From contig CP070812.1 of NCBI GenBank assembly GCA_020344015.1, positions 699,331 through 743,947 on the forward strand: DNA of 44,617 nucleotides, in the 5' to 3' direction. Shown piece after piece: positions 26,121 through 35,113 of this stretch (positions are counted from its first letter, which is position 1; each line of letters opens with the position of its first letter). A model generated the notes under the pieces. The model saw only the letters and a list, made by a program, of their open reading frames with translations, did not search any database and had not been told where the DNA came from. Position numbers and translations under genes: made by a program. The stretch comes from Gemmatimonadota bacterium (GTDB lineage Bacteria > Gemmatimonadota > Gemmatimonadetes > Palauibacterales > KS3-K002).

Positions 26121-26514
26121 GTCCGCATCCCTCGATTGCCTGGGGCCGTCGAAGCTTCTGTGCAGCTTACGCTCTCGACTTGTGGTGCCGGGAAGAACTA
26201 GGTCGAATCTACCACGCCGCACTCAACCCTGGAAACGGGTGATCGGGACGAGAGTGGTCGAACTTACGAAATGCTTGACTTACGGGCCGGCGCACCGCAG
26301 GTTGATGCCTTACCCAAAGTTCCCGCTGCCTATACGTTTTGTGCGTTTCCCGCCAGGTTCCGCGGTCGCCGAACTCCTACGGCGCCCCGCAGATAGGGAA
26401 ACCGCATCCTGTCGATAGGCGCTCCCATCCCGCCGATATCGAGACCCGCCCCGGGCCGAACGGCAGGCGTGCCCAACGGCCCTTGGAACGGTACGCGAAC
26501 CGGGAGATACAGCT
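26121..26514. other. Divergent intergenic region between transporter and GH25 lipoprotein genes
   Basis: About 390 bases separate the two divergent start codons and must hold both promoters. I see TTGACT at 26275-26280 and TATACG at 26331-26336, but no pair with proper 16-18 base spacing. A GGGAG about 9 bases before ATG 26515 supports that start. No gene or strong repeat is visible. Confidence 0.4.
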
Positions 26515-28983
26515 ATGAGCCCCAATCTCGACCGTAGTGCCTCTCGAGGCGTCGCGATTCCGGTCTCCCGCCTACTGATTGCAATCTCCGCGCTCGCCTT
26601 CATTGGGTGCGAGCTGCCCTTCGAGACCGACAGAGCCCGAGAGGGCGAGCCGGCCCTGTCGAGCGACGCCGCCGGAGGTCCGGTCTTCGCCGTCGACGTC
26701 TCCCACTGGTCGGGCACCGTGACGGAAGGCGAGGTCGCCTGCTGGTGGGACAGCGGCGTGCGGCACGTGATTACAGGAACGCAGGTAGCCGACATTACTA
26801 CGCAGCAGCTGCAGATGGCTGTGGACGCAGGGATGACGGTGGATGCCTACGTGATGCTGTACTGGGACTACGACATCGGGAACCAGGTCCGCAACGCGCT
26901 CGCGATGACCGCGGCGTATCCGATACAGCGGCTCTGGCTCGATGCCGAGCAGCCGCCGGGTGGCCGGTCCGCGGCCCAACTGATTCAGAAGATACAGCAA
27001 GCGGTGGATGCCTGTGGCACGCAGGCGTGCGGGATCTACACACGCAAGGTGTGGTGGCGGGATTATGTGGGTAACACGGCTGCGTTCTCTCACCTGCCCA
27101 TCTGGTATGCGTATTACAACGGGCAACACAACTTCGACGATTGGTACGATCCGCAATACTGGTATGAGGGTCCATTCGGCGGGTGGGACGACCCGACAGG
27201 CAAACAGTACGACTCGGACTGGACCGCGCCCGACCTGTGTAACGTGAACCTCGACTACAACGTCATGTATAGGCTCGAGGCTGCCCCAAGGCTGGTTGCC
27301 GAGGTGGGTAAGGTCACCGCGGCACAGGCGGACAAAACTACCTGGAGTTCGGTGACCCTGAGCAACTCTTACACAAATCCGGTCGTCGTGATGCAGCCGC
27401 CTTCGTACAACGGCGGCCACCCATCGACGATCCGGATCCGCAACGTTTCGGCGAGTGGGTTCGAGTTCCAAATCGATGAATGGGATTACCTGGACGGCGC
27501 ACACACGACCGAAACCATGAGTTACGTGGTCGTCGAAGCTGGCGTCCATCGCCTCCCGAACGGCGGGCTGTTGCAGGCCGGGACGCTGACGGCGGACCAC
27601 AACTTCCAGTCGGTAGGCTTCGCTCAGGCCTTCCCGAGCACGCCGGTGATCGTCACCCAGGTCCAGAGCTACAACGGCGGCTCGGCCGTGGTCACCCGGC
27701 AGCGGGGGGCCTCTACGAGTGGATTCGACGTAAAGGTCCAGGAAGAAGAAGCCAACGACGGAAATCACAACGCGGAGACCGTGGGATACCTGGCGGTGCA
27801 GCCGGGTTCCGATGTGCTAGCCGATGTTCCGTTCGAGGCCTCGCTGACTCCCGATGCCGTCACACACGTGTGGTATCCTCTCGCTTTCGGCGGTAGCTAC
27901 TCCGATCCGGCTTTCTTGGCCGGCGTCCAGACGACGGATGGAGGCGATCCCGTCGGGTTGAGGTACAGGACGCTGGGGCCGGTAAGCGCCGAGATCTTCC
28001 TGGAGGAAGAAAAGTCCGCCGACGGCGAGGTCGGTCACACCACGGAGGTCGTTGGGTACCTGGTCTTCGAGAATCCGGGAGGTACTGTCGGCGGACCTCC
28101 GCCGGCGCCGACCGGACTGGACCCGAGTGGCGATGCGACGATCACGACGAGCTCCGTGACGCTGAGCGTCAACCCGATCGCTGACGCCACGCTGTACGAC
28201 TTTGAGATCGAGTATCTGAAAGACGGCGTGTGGACGTATTACCACACGTACTCGCGTGGCGAACCGTCGCAGACATTCTGGCCCGTCCATGACGACACCC
28301 CATACCGTTGGCGCGCGCGCGCTCAGAACGGGCAGGGTTGGGGACTGTGGTCGGACTGGGCGACGTTCAACTTCGGGGATGTCGGATCGACCTCTCCGCC
28401 GCCCGCTCCCACGGGACTGAACCCCAGCAACGATGCGGCGATCACGACTAGCTCGGTGACGCTGACGGTCGACCCGATCTCGGGCGCCACAGGCTACGAC
28501 TTCGAGATCGAGTACATGAGCGGGGGGACATGGACGCGCTATTACACTTATAGCGGCACTGCACCGTCGCGAACGTTCTGGCCCGTCTACGACGATACGC
28601 CCTACCGCTGGCGGGCCCGCGCCCAGAACGAGCACGGTTGGGGGCCGTGGTCGGGTTGGGCGACGTTCAACTTCGGGGATGTCGGATCGACCTCTCCGCC
28701 GCCCGCTCCCACGGGGCTGAGCCCGAGTAACGGTCAGACGATCGCGACGAGCTCGGTGACGCTGACGGTCGACCCGATCTCGGAGGCCACAGGCTACGAG
28801 TTCCGGATCGAGTACCTGAGCGGCGGGACGTGGACGTACTACTACACTTACTCCGGGGCCGCGCCGTCGCGGACGTTCTGGCCCGCCGTCCACAATACGA
28901 GCTACCGCTGGCAGGCCCGCGCCCAGAACGAGCACGGCTGGGGTCCATGGTCGGGTTGGGCCACGTTCTCCTTCCAGGGTTAG
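26515..28983 (+). CDS. GH25-like lysozyme / H-type-lectin-like / triple FN3-like lipoprotein
   Basis: An 822-residue lipoprotein with 'FIGC' (Cys32). Residues about 56-255 resemble a glycoside hydrolase family 25 (muramidase) domain: 'FAVDVSHWSG', the acidic pair in 'LWLDAEQPP', 'GIYTRKVWW', 'PIWYAYYNG' and a terminal 'VNLDYNVMY'. Residues about 260-521 form three repeats resembling H-type lectin domains ('VVVMQPPSYNGGHPSTIRIR', 'VIVTQVQSYNGGSAVVTRQ', 'FLAGVQTTDGGDPVGLRYR'). Residues 528-822 are three FN3-like units of 100 residues starting 'PPPAPTGL'. GH25 enzymes cleave peptidoglycan between MurNAc and GlcNAc, so this may be a surface-displayed lysozyme or a carbohydrate-binding protein. 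A hairpin terminator follows 15 bases after the stop. Confidence 0.82.
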   Translation: MSPNLDRSASRGVAIPVSRLLIAISALAFIGCELPFETDRAREGEPALSSDAAGGPVFAVDVSHWSGTVTEGEVACWWDSGVRHVITGTQVADITTQQLQMAVDAGMTVDAYVMLYWDYDIGNQVRNALAMTAAYPIQRLWLDAEQPPGGRSAAQLIQKIQQAVDACGTQACGIYTRKVWWRDYVGNTAAFSHLPIWYAYYNGQHNFDDWYDPQYWYEGPFGGWDDPTGKQYDSDWTAPDLCNVNLDYNVMYRLEAAPRLVAEVGKVTAAQADKTTWSSVTLSNSYTNPVVVMQPPSYNGGHPSTIRIRNVSASGFEFQIDEWDYLDGAHTTETMSYVVVEAGVHRLPNGGLLQAGTLTADHNFQSVGFAQAFPSTPVIVTQVQSYNGGSAVVTRQRGASTSGFDVKVQEEEANDGNHNAETVGYLAVQPGSDVLADVPFEASLTPDAVTHVWYPLAFGGSYSDPAFLAGVQTTDGGDPVGLRYRTLGPVSAEIFLEEEKSADGEVGHTTEVVGYLVFENPGGTVGGPPPAPTGLDPSGDATITTSSVTLSVNPIADATLYDFEIEYLKDGVWTYYHTYSRGEPSQTFWPVHDDTPYRWRARAQNGQGWGLWSDWATFNFGDVGSTSPPPAPTGLNPSNDAAITTSSVTLTVDPISGATGYDFEIEYMSGGTWTRYYTYSGTAPSRTFWPVYDDTPYRWRARAQNEHGWGPWSGWATFNFGDVGSTSPPPAPTGLSPSNGQTIATSSVTLTVDPISEATGYEFRIEYLSGGTWTYYYTYSGAAPSRTFWPAVHNTSYRWQARAQNEHGWGPWSGWATFSFQG
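28096..28980 (+). repeat. Three tandem 300-bp FN3-coding repeats
   Basis: Units begin at 28096, 28396 and 28696 and keep an exact 300-base period. Units 2 and 3 share long identical stretches, for example the block around 28375-28417 recurring at 28675-28717. Unit 1 is more diverged. The pattern points to recent in-frame duplication of one 100-residue domain. Confidence 0.9.
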
Positions 28984-28998
28984 TCGGGTAGGCGGCAA

Positions 28999-29033
28999 GG
29001 AGCCCTGCCGATATCCAGGATCGGCAGGGCTCC
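28999..29033. terminator. Strong bidirectional hairpin terminator
   Basis: Fourteen-base perfect arms 28999-29012 and 29020-29033 (GGAGCCCTGCCGAT and complement) with a 7-base loop, followed by TTT on the plus strand. It lies between the stops at 28983 (+) and 29055 (-) and can serve both. Its arm core CCCTGCCGAT matches the hairpin at 21215-21246. Confidence 0.8.
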
Positions 29034-29054
29034 TTTGTGATCTCGCGATGGTCC

Positions 29055-29723
29055 TCAGCTGTTGGGAAGCAGCACAGCCTCCTCCCAGGTGGCCGGGCTC
29101 TCCGGTGATCCCTGTAGCGGCCAGAAGGCTGTGAGGATGACCCACTCGCCCGACACTTGAGCCGAATGCATGACACGGAATCCCAGCCCTACTTCCGACC
29201 CTGTGACGACGCCGAGTTTTGAAAACGGAATCCTAATCTCGTATCTATCCAGCTGTTCACCCCGCTCGCGTTGGGATGGTCTAGGCCCGGTTTCCCAGTC
29301 CGCGTTCAACGTGCAGGTCGAGTAGTCATCGTACCGCCCTGCCGACGCGCAGTCCGAGCCCGAAACATGGAACCACCAATCATCAGAACGAAGCTTGGAA
29401 CTCTTGTCGTTGTCCGTATCCAGAAACAGCTCCGGTGCGAGAAAGATATCTTCATTTGTGCGTTTGAAGACAAAGGCTGCTTGAAGGCTTCTTCCGTCGT
29501 GCATCAGCCATACGGACACTGTCACATAGTCACCGAGGACGTCTTGGAATGAAAACGTCACCAAGTTGGCAGAGGTCCATTCTTCCGGTGCGACCTCACC
29601 ATCGATCGTAGCTGAGGGACCGAACGGGATCGGAAGTGAATCCGGGTTTATGGAGTGCGCCGCTTCAGGGAGCGGGATAGTCATGATGGCTGCCGCGACG
29701 CCCCACAGTCCGATTCTCATCAT
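29055..29723 (-). CDS. Secreted CBM9/DOMON-like sugar-binding-type protein
   Basis: A 222-residue protein. The frame is open upstream to 30098 only as a shadow of the peptidase gene; the real start is one of two adjacent ATGs at 29723 or 29720. It overlaps the upstream stop codon, so translation is coupled. A signal peptide covers about residues 1-22 ('LPEAAHS'). The mature part starts 'ATIDGEVAPEEWTSANLVTF', then 'VTVSVWLMHDGRSLQAAFVFK', the pattern of CBM9-like beta-sandwich domains found alone in many secreted proteins. Such domains bind carbohydrate ends or haem-like ligands. Tight pairing with the zinc-peptidase lipoprotein suggests a joint surface role, which is inference. Confidence 0.72.
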   Translation of the reverse strand: MMRIGLWGVAAAIMTIPLPEAAHSINPDSLPIPFGPSATIDGEVAPEEWTSANLVTFSFQDVLGDYVTVSVWLMHDGRSLQAAFVFKRTNEDIFLAPELFLDTDNDKSSKLRSDDWWFHVSGSDCASAGRYDDYSTCTLNADWETGPRPSQRERGEQLDRYEIRIPFSKLGVVTGSEVGLGFRVMHSAQVSGEWVILTAFWPLQGSPESPATWEEAVLLPNS

Positions 29724-30634
29724 CCGAGGTACTCCTCCATAATATCCATGTAGTTCTCCTCGAGATAGGAGAGGCTGATCCCCAGCGCCTGCTGGAAAGC
29801 GTCGTGGAACGTTTCGTCCTCCCGCATGTACCGTAGCAGGTTCCGCACGTCCGCCATACTCGCCCCGTGGCCCGCGGCCGTATCGACCAGGTAGGCGTAG
29901 GTCAGTGCGAACATCTGGTAATACTCGGCAAGTCGGTCGACATCCGGCAAGTCGGAACGGCGCTGTATGCGGACCGGGTTGATATGCGTCGGATCGGAGA
30001 ACCAGGCGCGAAACTGTTGCAGCGTCGGTCTCGTATACCGCCCTCCCACGACCACGGCTTGCCCCTCCGAGAACCAGATGTCGAGCCAGTAGGGCCATTC
30101 ACCGTTGCCGGGGCAATTGATGAGGCTGAACTGAAAGACGTGGGTCAGCTCGTGCCTCATCAAGTAGCGGTAGAAGGACGGGTTTCGCTGAGTCGGGCGC
30201 TCGGGCGAATCGACCGCCGCGATTAGGAAGCCGTGGCGGTAGCCTTCCGCCACCAGCGGCGTGATGTGCTTCTGGGCGTAGATGTAGTAGGTGTACCCGG
30301 GCGTGAATCCCAGCTCCGACTCGAAAGCGATTAGGAACTCGGCTGCCAGCTCTGAGAAGACAACTTCGGCCAGCCGGGCGAGGGTGTCCTTCGCCGCCGT
30401 GCTGCTCCCGTCGCTGTAGACTGTGAAATGGTCGCTGAGGTACGGTGCGCAATCGTGACGCCAGGTTCGGTAGCCGTAGGAATCGGCCTCCCACTGGCCC
30501 GCCGGACAGTCATCGTTGCCGGGCTCCGGCCCCGTCGGGCCGTTGGAGTCGCAGGAGATGACAGGAAAGAGGAGGACCGCCAGGAGCGCCGGAACCGGTA
30601 TCCGGGTCAGCCGTTTCGACCATCGTATGGGCAC
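29720..30634 (-). CDS. Zinc metallopeptidase (gluzincin-like) lipoprotein
   Basis: A 304-residue lipoprotein ('LLFPVISC' lipobox at about residue 28). The catalytic motif is His161-Glu162-x-x-His165 ('RHELTHVFQ'), with the likely third zinc ligand Glu190 in 'WFSEGQA', 25 residues after the second histidine, as in gluzincins. The N-terminal part ('SDHFTVYSDG', 'YYIYAQKHIT') resembles the peptidase MA-like group. The substrate is unknown. The gene overlaps the CBM9-like gene at its 3' end (ATGATGA) and lies 69 bases after the esterase-like gene on the same strand. Confidence 0.75.
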   Translation of the reverse strand: MPIRWSKRLTRIPVPALLAVLLFPVISCDSNGPTGPEPGNDDCPAGQWEADSYGYRTWRHDCAPYLSDHFTVYSDGSSTAAKDTLARLAEVVFSELAAEFLIAFESELGFTPGYTYYIYAQKHITPLVAEGYRHGFLIAAVDSPERPTQRNPSFYRYLMRHELTHVFQFSLINCPGNGEWPYWLDIWFSEGQAVVVGGRYTRPTLQQFRAWFSDPTHINPVRIQRRSDLPDVDRLAEYYQMFALTYAYLVDTAAGHGASMADVRNLLRYMREDETFHDAFQQALGISLSYLEENYMDIMEEYLG

Positions 30635-30703
30635 GGCCGTACTCGACTTGCTCTGCGTCGGGGGTCAACCTCTTAGATGTGCGAGCCGAAGCGAAGGTTG
30701 CAG

Positions 30704-31870
30704 CTACCGTCGCTCGCGTTCCAGCTGCTCGATCATCTGCCGGGCGTAGACCATGTCGGGGTCGACTTCCAAGCACTTCCTGTAGTAGTGAAGTGCGCGC
30801 TCGATCTCGCCGCGCTCCCGGTAGATACCCGCCAGACGCCACCAGCCGTTTAGGGAGTGAGGATAGAGCGCGACCAGGCGTTCGAGCAGCTCGATCGCTT
30901 CGTCTACCCTGCCGCTCTGCGCCAGGTTGTCCGAACCCATCGCCAAGACCATATCCGGAATCGCGACATCATAGCCGTAGTGTTGTGACAGCCCGGCATA
31001 GTACTTCTCGATCTCGGCAAGCGACGCCACCCCGTCCGCGGCCGGGAATTCGTAGCCGCTGAACACTAAAGTCAAGCCCTCGCGCAGGCCCGTCGGCGCG
31101 AGGAAATCTCCGTTCTCCTCTACGACGTCCAGCTTCCACGCAAACTGAGCCGGCCGCTTGGCGGACAAGGCCTCCTCGAGCCGCGGCATGTACTCTAGCG
31201 CCTCGGGGAAGTCGCTATCCTCAGCGATCACATACAAGAAGTTGTCGAGTGTGTCTCTCTCGGCGAAGACCGTCCGGACTCTTTCGATCAAGTAGTCACG
31301 CTGCTGCAAGTAGCGGAATGGGTTGTTCAAGATGTAGACATCGAAGGTCTCAGGTCGTTGTGTCAGGGTGTAAAGACCGAACGCCCCGCCAGCCTGTGGG
31401 CCGACCAGAATTCGGAAGTCCGCCGTCCGATAGTCCGCCTCGACGAAAGGCATCGCCTCCTCGACCATGAACCGCAGGAAGCGGTCTGCGCCGGCCGGGT
31501 TCCCTTCGCGATCGAGCGGCAGGTAGTCCCGGTAACGGTCGGTGTTGACGACCCCCACCAGGATCACTGCTGGCATCCGCGTGCTGCCCAGTAGCGTGGT
31601 AATGTGCAGGGCTTCTGCGAAGTAGTTTCTGACCTGTCCGCCGTAGAGTATATAGATGACCGGGTAACCGATCGCTGTCGCCTCGTAGCCGCGCGGCAGG
31701 TTGATCAAGAGCGTGCGGTCTTCGTCGAGGATCCGAGAGTGGATCCTCCTGTAGCGACCGATGACGATGTCCTCGTGGTCATCCTGCGCGACCGCAGGCA
31801 GCGCCGTCGTCGCGGCCAGAAGTACCTGCGTCGCGATCCATACCGCGCGATGTGGCGTCGGAAACGACAT
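30704..31870 (-). CDS. Exported esterase-like protein with TPR tail, nucleophile missing
   Basis: A 388-residue protein with a signal peptide (about residues 1-28, 'TALPAVAQ'). Residues about 35-285 match the putative esterase family (Fes/IroE/esterase D type): 'RTLLINLPRGYEATAIGYPV', 'VIYILYGG', then a TPR pair at about 305-385 ('AIELLERLVALYPHSLNGWW'). The usual nucleophile elbow GHSxGG reads 'VGPQAGG', placing Gln159 where the serine should be, and the usual late histidine ('EDHGSV') reads 'EENGDFLAP' without histidine. The protein therefore looks catalytically inactive and may act as a binding protein. A G-rich stretch precedes the ATG. Confidence 0.8.
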   Translation of the reverse strand: MSFPTPHRAVWIATQVLLAATTALPAVAQDDHEDIVIGRYRRIHSRILDEDRTLLINLPRGYEATAIGYPVIYILYGGQVRNYFAEALHITTLLGSTRMPAVILVGVVNTDRYRDYLPLDREGNPAGADRFLRFMVEEAMPFVEADYRTADFRILVGPQAGGAFGLYTLTQRPETFDVYILNNPFRYLQQRDYLIERVRTVFAERDTLDNFLYVIAEDSDFPEALEYMPRLEEALSAKRPAQFAWKLDVVEENGDFLAPTGLREGLTLVFSGYEFPAADGVASLAEIEKYYAGLSQHYGYDVAIPDMVLAMGSDNLAQSGRVDEAIELLERLVALYPHSLNGWWRLAGIYRERGEIERALHYYRKCLEVDPDMVYARQMIEQLERERR

Positions 31871-31958
31871 GCTACTAACCCCCTATCGATCGGTTTGCTG
31901 TAGACAAGATGTTGCAGCGGGTGACGGGCTCAAGCTAGCCGCGGAGGGTGACCAGCAA

Positions 31959-32459
31959 CTACCCCTCCACGGGATTGGAAAAGTGCATCTGGACCATGAC
32001 CCACTTCCCATCCCGCTTCTCCAACACGCCTGTCCATCGGGTGTTGATCCAGGAGGCGGGCCGTCCCTGCCACTCGTTGATATCGTCGAGCATACAGAAG
32101 AACCACGCCACGTCCCCCGATCGGGAAAGGGTGATCTGGAGATCCCTGATCTCATGCCGGATGGCGCGGAAATCCGGGCTGGCCCAGAACTCCTCCAGCC
32201 TCTTGAACTCGGTGAACCCCTTGACCACCACATCCTCCGGGTGGACTTCGAGATAGGCCGAGTCGTCGGCGATGATGCTGTAGAGCCAGTCGAAGTCTTT
32301 CGTCTTGGCCCATTCGATGGTCCCATCGATGGCCCTCTCGACCGCGGTAATCTCAGCTTCTGTGTCGTTCCTCTGCTCCCGGGCGCAAGCCGTGACGGTG
32401 ACGATCATCGCGCCGGAGAAAAGGAGAATTTGTCTTCTGTAAGCCGACAGAGTGCTCAT
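31959..32459 (-). CDS. NTF2-like (SnoaL/DUF4440-type) lipoprotein
   Basis: A 166-residue protein with a lipobox 'VTAC' near residue 25. The mature part has the DUF4440/SnoaL-like cone fold pattern: an N-terminal helix ('ITAVERAIDGTIEWAKTKD'), 'LYSIIADDSAYLEVHPED', 'GDVAWFFCMLDD' and a C-terminal strand pair ending 'WVMVQMHFS'. Members are small ligand-binding proteins or isomerases; no specific activity can be read. It sits between the ADOP pair (79 bases upstream) and the esterase-like gene (88 bases downstream), all on the minus strand. Confidence 0.75.
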   Translation of the reverse strand: MSTLSAYRRQILLFSGAMIVTVTACAREQRNDTEAEITAVERAIDGTIEWAKTKDFDWLYSIIADDSAYLEVHPEDVVVKGFTEFKRLEEFWASPDFRAIRHEIRDLQITLSRSGDVAWFFCMLDDINEWQGRPASWINTRWTGVLEKRDGKWVMVQMHFSNPVEG

Positions 32460-32538
32460 GGTTCTCTTTCATCCCTTGTTGGTACCAAGGGGCCTGGCGG
32501 ATCCAGGCCGAGTTCATCAAGCTGCACAGCGACCGAGA

Positions 32539-34950
32539 TCACTCGTATCTTAGCGTCTCCATTGGATCCACCCGTGCCGCGCGGAGAGCCGGCGCCACCG
32601 ATGCCGCGACCCCGGTCGTAGTCAGCACAAGGGCGATGAGCGCGTAGACATTCCAGTGCCAGGGGCTCGCATCGAACAGGATCTCGCGCATCGCCAGCGC
32701 CACGAGCACTGCGAGCGCCACTCCGATGGCGAGCCCGACGGCCAGCTGGGTCAGGCCACTCTTCGCTGTAAGCCATAGGATGCGCTGGGCGTCGGCGCCC
32801 AGGGCCATCCTGATGCCGATCTCCCGGGTGCGGCGCCGGACGAGGAAAGCCATCACGCCGTAGAGCCCGACCGTCGCCAGCACGAGGCCGGCCAGGCCGA
32901 AGACAACAAAGAGTACGGCGAAGGTTCGCTCAGACGCCGTGTACTCGGAGATTACCCGCGCGAGCGAGTTGACTTCATACATGGGAAGGTTGGGGTCGAT
33001 GGCCGCGACCTCGTCGCGGACCGTGGGGACGAGGGCGAGCGGGTCGCCCGCGGTGAGCAGCAGGACGCTCATCGTCCGCCGCGTGCTTTGCGAGAAGGGT
33101 AGATAGATGCCCTGCGAGCCCCGCTCGCGCCGGCGGGCCATCGCCAGGTTGGGTGCGACGCCTACGATCGTGCGCCAAGGGCTCTTCGAATCGAGCCCGC
33201 CCAGCTTGATCCGCCGGCCCAGGGGATCCTGGCCGGGGAAATAGAGTCGGGCGAACCGCTGGTTGATGATCGCTACCGGCTCGCTCTCGGCGTGATCGAT
33301 GGCGGAGAACGAGCGTCCCGCCAGGAGCTGGACATCGAGAGCACGGAAGAAATCATCGCTGATCACGGCGTATACGGCCCGCGGCAGGTCCTGACTGCGA
33401 TCGTAGCTGCCGCCCTCCATCTGGAAGCGCTGCGTGTTGTAGTTGTCGCCCGGTGGCCGCGAGGCGATGGCGGCGGACAGTACCTCGGGGCGACTCTCCA
33501 GACGGTCGAGCAGCTCGCCGTAGAAGCGCTCGATGTCCAGGTGGTCCGGGTAGTCCTCAGTGCGCAACTGGGCCCGGGCCGTGAGCACCTCCTCGGCGGC
33601 GAACTCGAGCTCGCTGGCCGTCTGCATCAGCACACCCTTGACCATCAGGCCGGCTACCGTCAGCAGCCCGCATGAAAGCGCGACCTCGGCGACGACCAGC
33701 GTTCGACTCAAGCGGCTCAAATGATAACTGGAGCTGCGGCTTGCATCCTTGAGCACCTCGTTCATCTCGACGCCGGTGGCCTTGAGTGCGGGTCCCAGGC
33801 CGGCGAGCATCGTCGCGGCCAGGATGAGGGCGAAGCAGAAGCCGAGCACCGTCGGGTCGATCTCGACCCACATCCAGAAGAAGGGAATCTGGTGAGCCAG
33901 CGCCCGGTTGAAGAACGTGATCCCCAGCTGGGCGAGGCCGATTCCCAGCGCGCCGCCCAACGCCGCTATCGCCAACGCCTCGGCGAGGCTTTGGGTGATG
34001 AGCGCATTGCGGCTGGCGCCCAGCGCCGCTCGAATCGCTACGTCTCGGTTTCGCGTTGCGGCGCGCACCAGTAGAAGATTCGCCACGTTGGCGCAGGCGA
34101 CGAGCAACACGAAGGCGACAACGGCGACCATGATATTGAGGAGCAACGCGTCGCGCGGCTCGACGATGTGCTCCTTGTAAACCGCGACTCGTGTGCTCAC
34201 GCCCTCGTAGCTCTCGGGGTGCGCGAGCTCGAGACGTCGGGCAAGCGCCGCGTATTCGGCGCGCGCCGACTCCAGCGGGACGTCTTCTCTCAGGCGCCCG
34301 AAGGCGCGGATGTAGCGGTTGCCCGTCGGCTCGCTCGCCGGATCGAGCTCGAGCGGGATCCAGAACGCCTGCTGGTAGGGGAACTGGAAATCCTCGGGCA
34401 TGACCCCGACGACGGTCCGCTGCCGAGCGTTCACTCGGACGGTTCTGCCGGCGATTTCTGTGTCGCCGCCATAGCGTTCCTGCCAGAGCCGGTGGCCGAG
34501 CACGACGACCGGCTCGGCGCCGGGGCGCTCATCTACTGGAAGGAGGCCCCGGCCCAACACGGGCCTTACCCTGAGCGTCTGGAAGGCGTCCGCGGTGACC
34601 GCCGCCGCTTGGACGCGTTGCGGCCGGCCCCCCGTGCCGGCCAGATCCATATTGTATTCGGCGAACCCGGCCAGCCCCTCGAGCGTGGTCTGCGCGTCGC
34701 GCCAGTTCTGGAACTCGTGGGCGTTCAGCAAGATGTCGAACCTGTTCCGGGAAACCTGATCACGGAATACGTAGACCAGGCGGTCAGGCTCATGGAAAGG
34801 CAATTCGCGCAGCAGCCCGTGGGAGATGCTGAACATCGTCGTCGTCGAGCCGATGCCTAGGGCGATGGCAACGGCGGCAAAGATCGCCACGCCTGGAGCC
34901 TTGGCCAGCAGCCGGAACCCGTAGCGAAGATCTCTGAGCAGACTGTTCAT
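32539..34950 (-). CDS. ADOP-type orphan ABC permease, tandem copy 1
   Basis: An 803-residue permease from ATG 34950 ('MNSLLRDLRYGFRLL', the usual family start); an in-frame GTG at 34980 is conserved in both copies and could add ten residues. It has an N-terminal TM, a MacB periplasmic core, a central FtsX core ('FVLLVACANVANLLLVRAATR'), a second periplasmic domain and a second FtsX core ending 'ARVDPMETLRYE'. No ATPase gene is linked, as is usual for the orphan group. It aligns without length change with copy 2 at 35114-37525, about four of five residues being identical by eye in the first 270. Confidence 0.93.
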   Translation of the reverse strand: MNSLLRDLRYGFRLLAKAPGVAIFAAVAIALGIGSTTTMFSISHGLLRELPFHEPDRLVYVFRDQVSRNRFDILLNAHEFQNWRDAQTTLEGLAGFAEYNMDLAGTGGRPQRVQAAAVTADAFQTLRVRPVLGRGLLPVDERPGAEPVVVLGHRLWQERYGGDTEIAGRTVRVNARQRTVVGVMPEDFQFPYQQAFWIPLELDPASEPTGNRYIRAFGRLREDVPLESARAEYAALARRLELAHPESYEGVSTRVAVYKEHIVEPRDALLLNIMVAVVAFVLLVACANVANLLLVRAATRNRDVAIRAALGASRNALITQSLAEALAIAALGGALGIGLAQLGITFFNRALAHQIPFFWMWVEIDPTVLGFCFALILAATMLAGLGPALKATGVEMNEVLKDASRSSSYHLSRLSRTLVVAEVALSCGLLTVAGLMVKGVLMQTASELEFAAEEVLTARAQLRTEDYPDHLDIERFYGELLDRLESRPEVLSAAIASRPPGDNYNTQRFQMEGGSYDRSQDLPRAVYAVISDDFFRALDVQLLAGRSFSAIDHAESEPVAIINQRFARLYFPGQDPLGRRIKLGGLDSKSPWRTIVGVAPNLAMARRRERGSQGIYLPFSQSTRRTMSVLLLTAGDPLALVPTVRDEVAAIDPNLPMYEVNSLARVISEYTASERTFAVLFVVFGLAGLVLATVGLYGVMAFLVRRRTREIGIRMALGADAQRILWLTAKSGLTQLAVGLAIGVALAVLVALAMREILFDASPWHWNVYALIALVLTTTGVAASVAPALRAARVDPMETLRYE

Positions 34951-35113
34951 GGCAGCGATGCCAGTAGGTGAGGCAACCACTACACCCTACGCGGCAGCCA
35001 GGAGGCCTGTTTCGCGTCGGCGCGAGGTCGATCGATCGGTTGGCGCTAGAGGGGATGTCGCACGGGCCGCGTTGCGATGCTGCGCTGCGGCCGGGGTCCG
35101 ACACGACAGCAGA

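Noticed and set aside
26572..27768. Minus-strand open frame of 398 codons, and a second one at 27817-29145
   Set aside because: Both are antisense to the GH25/lectin/FN3 gene. The second repeats its pattern only because the plus-strand gene is repeated.
28096..28980. Possible CRISPR-like repeat array
   Set aside because: The 300-bp period, in-frame coding content and lack of short spacers show it is a protein-domain repeat.
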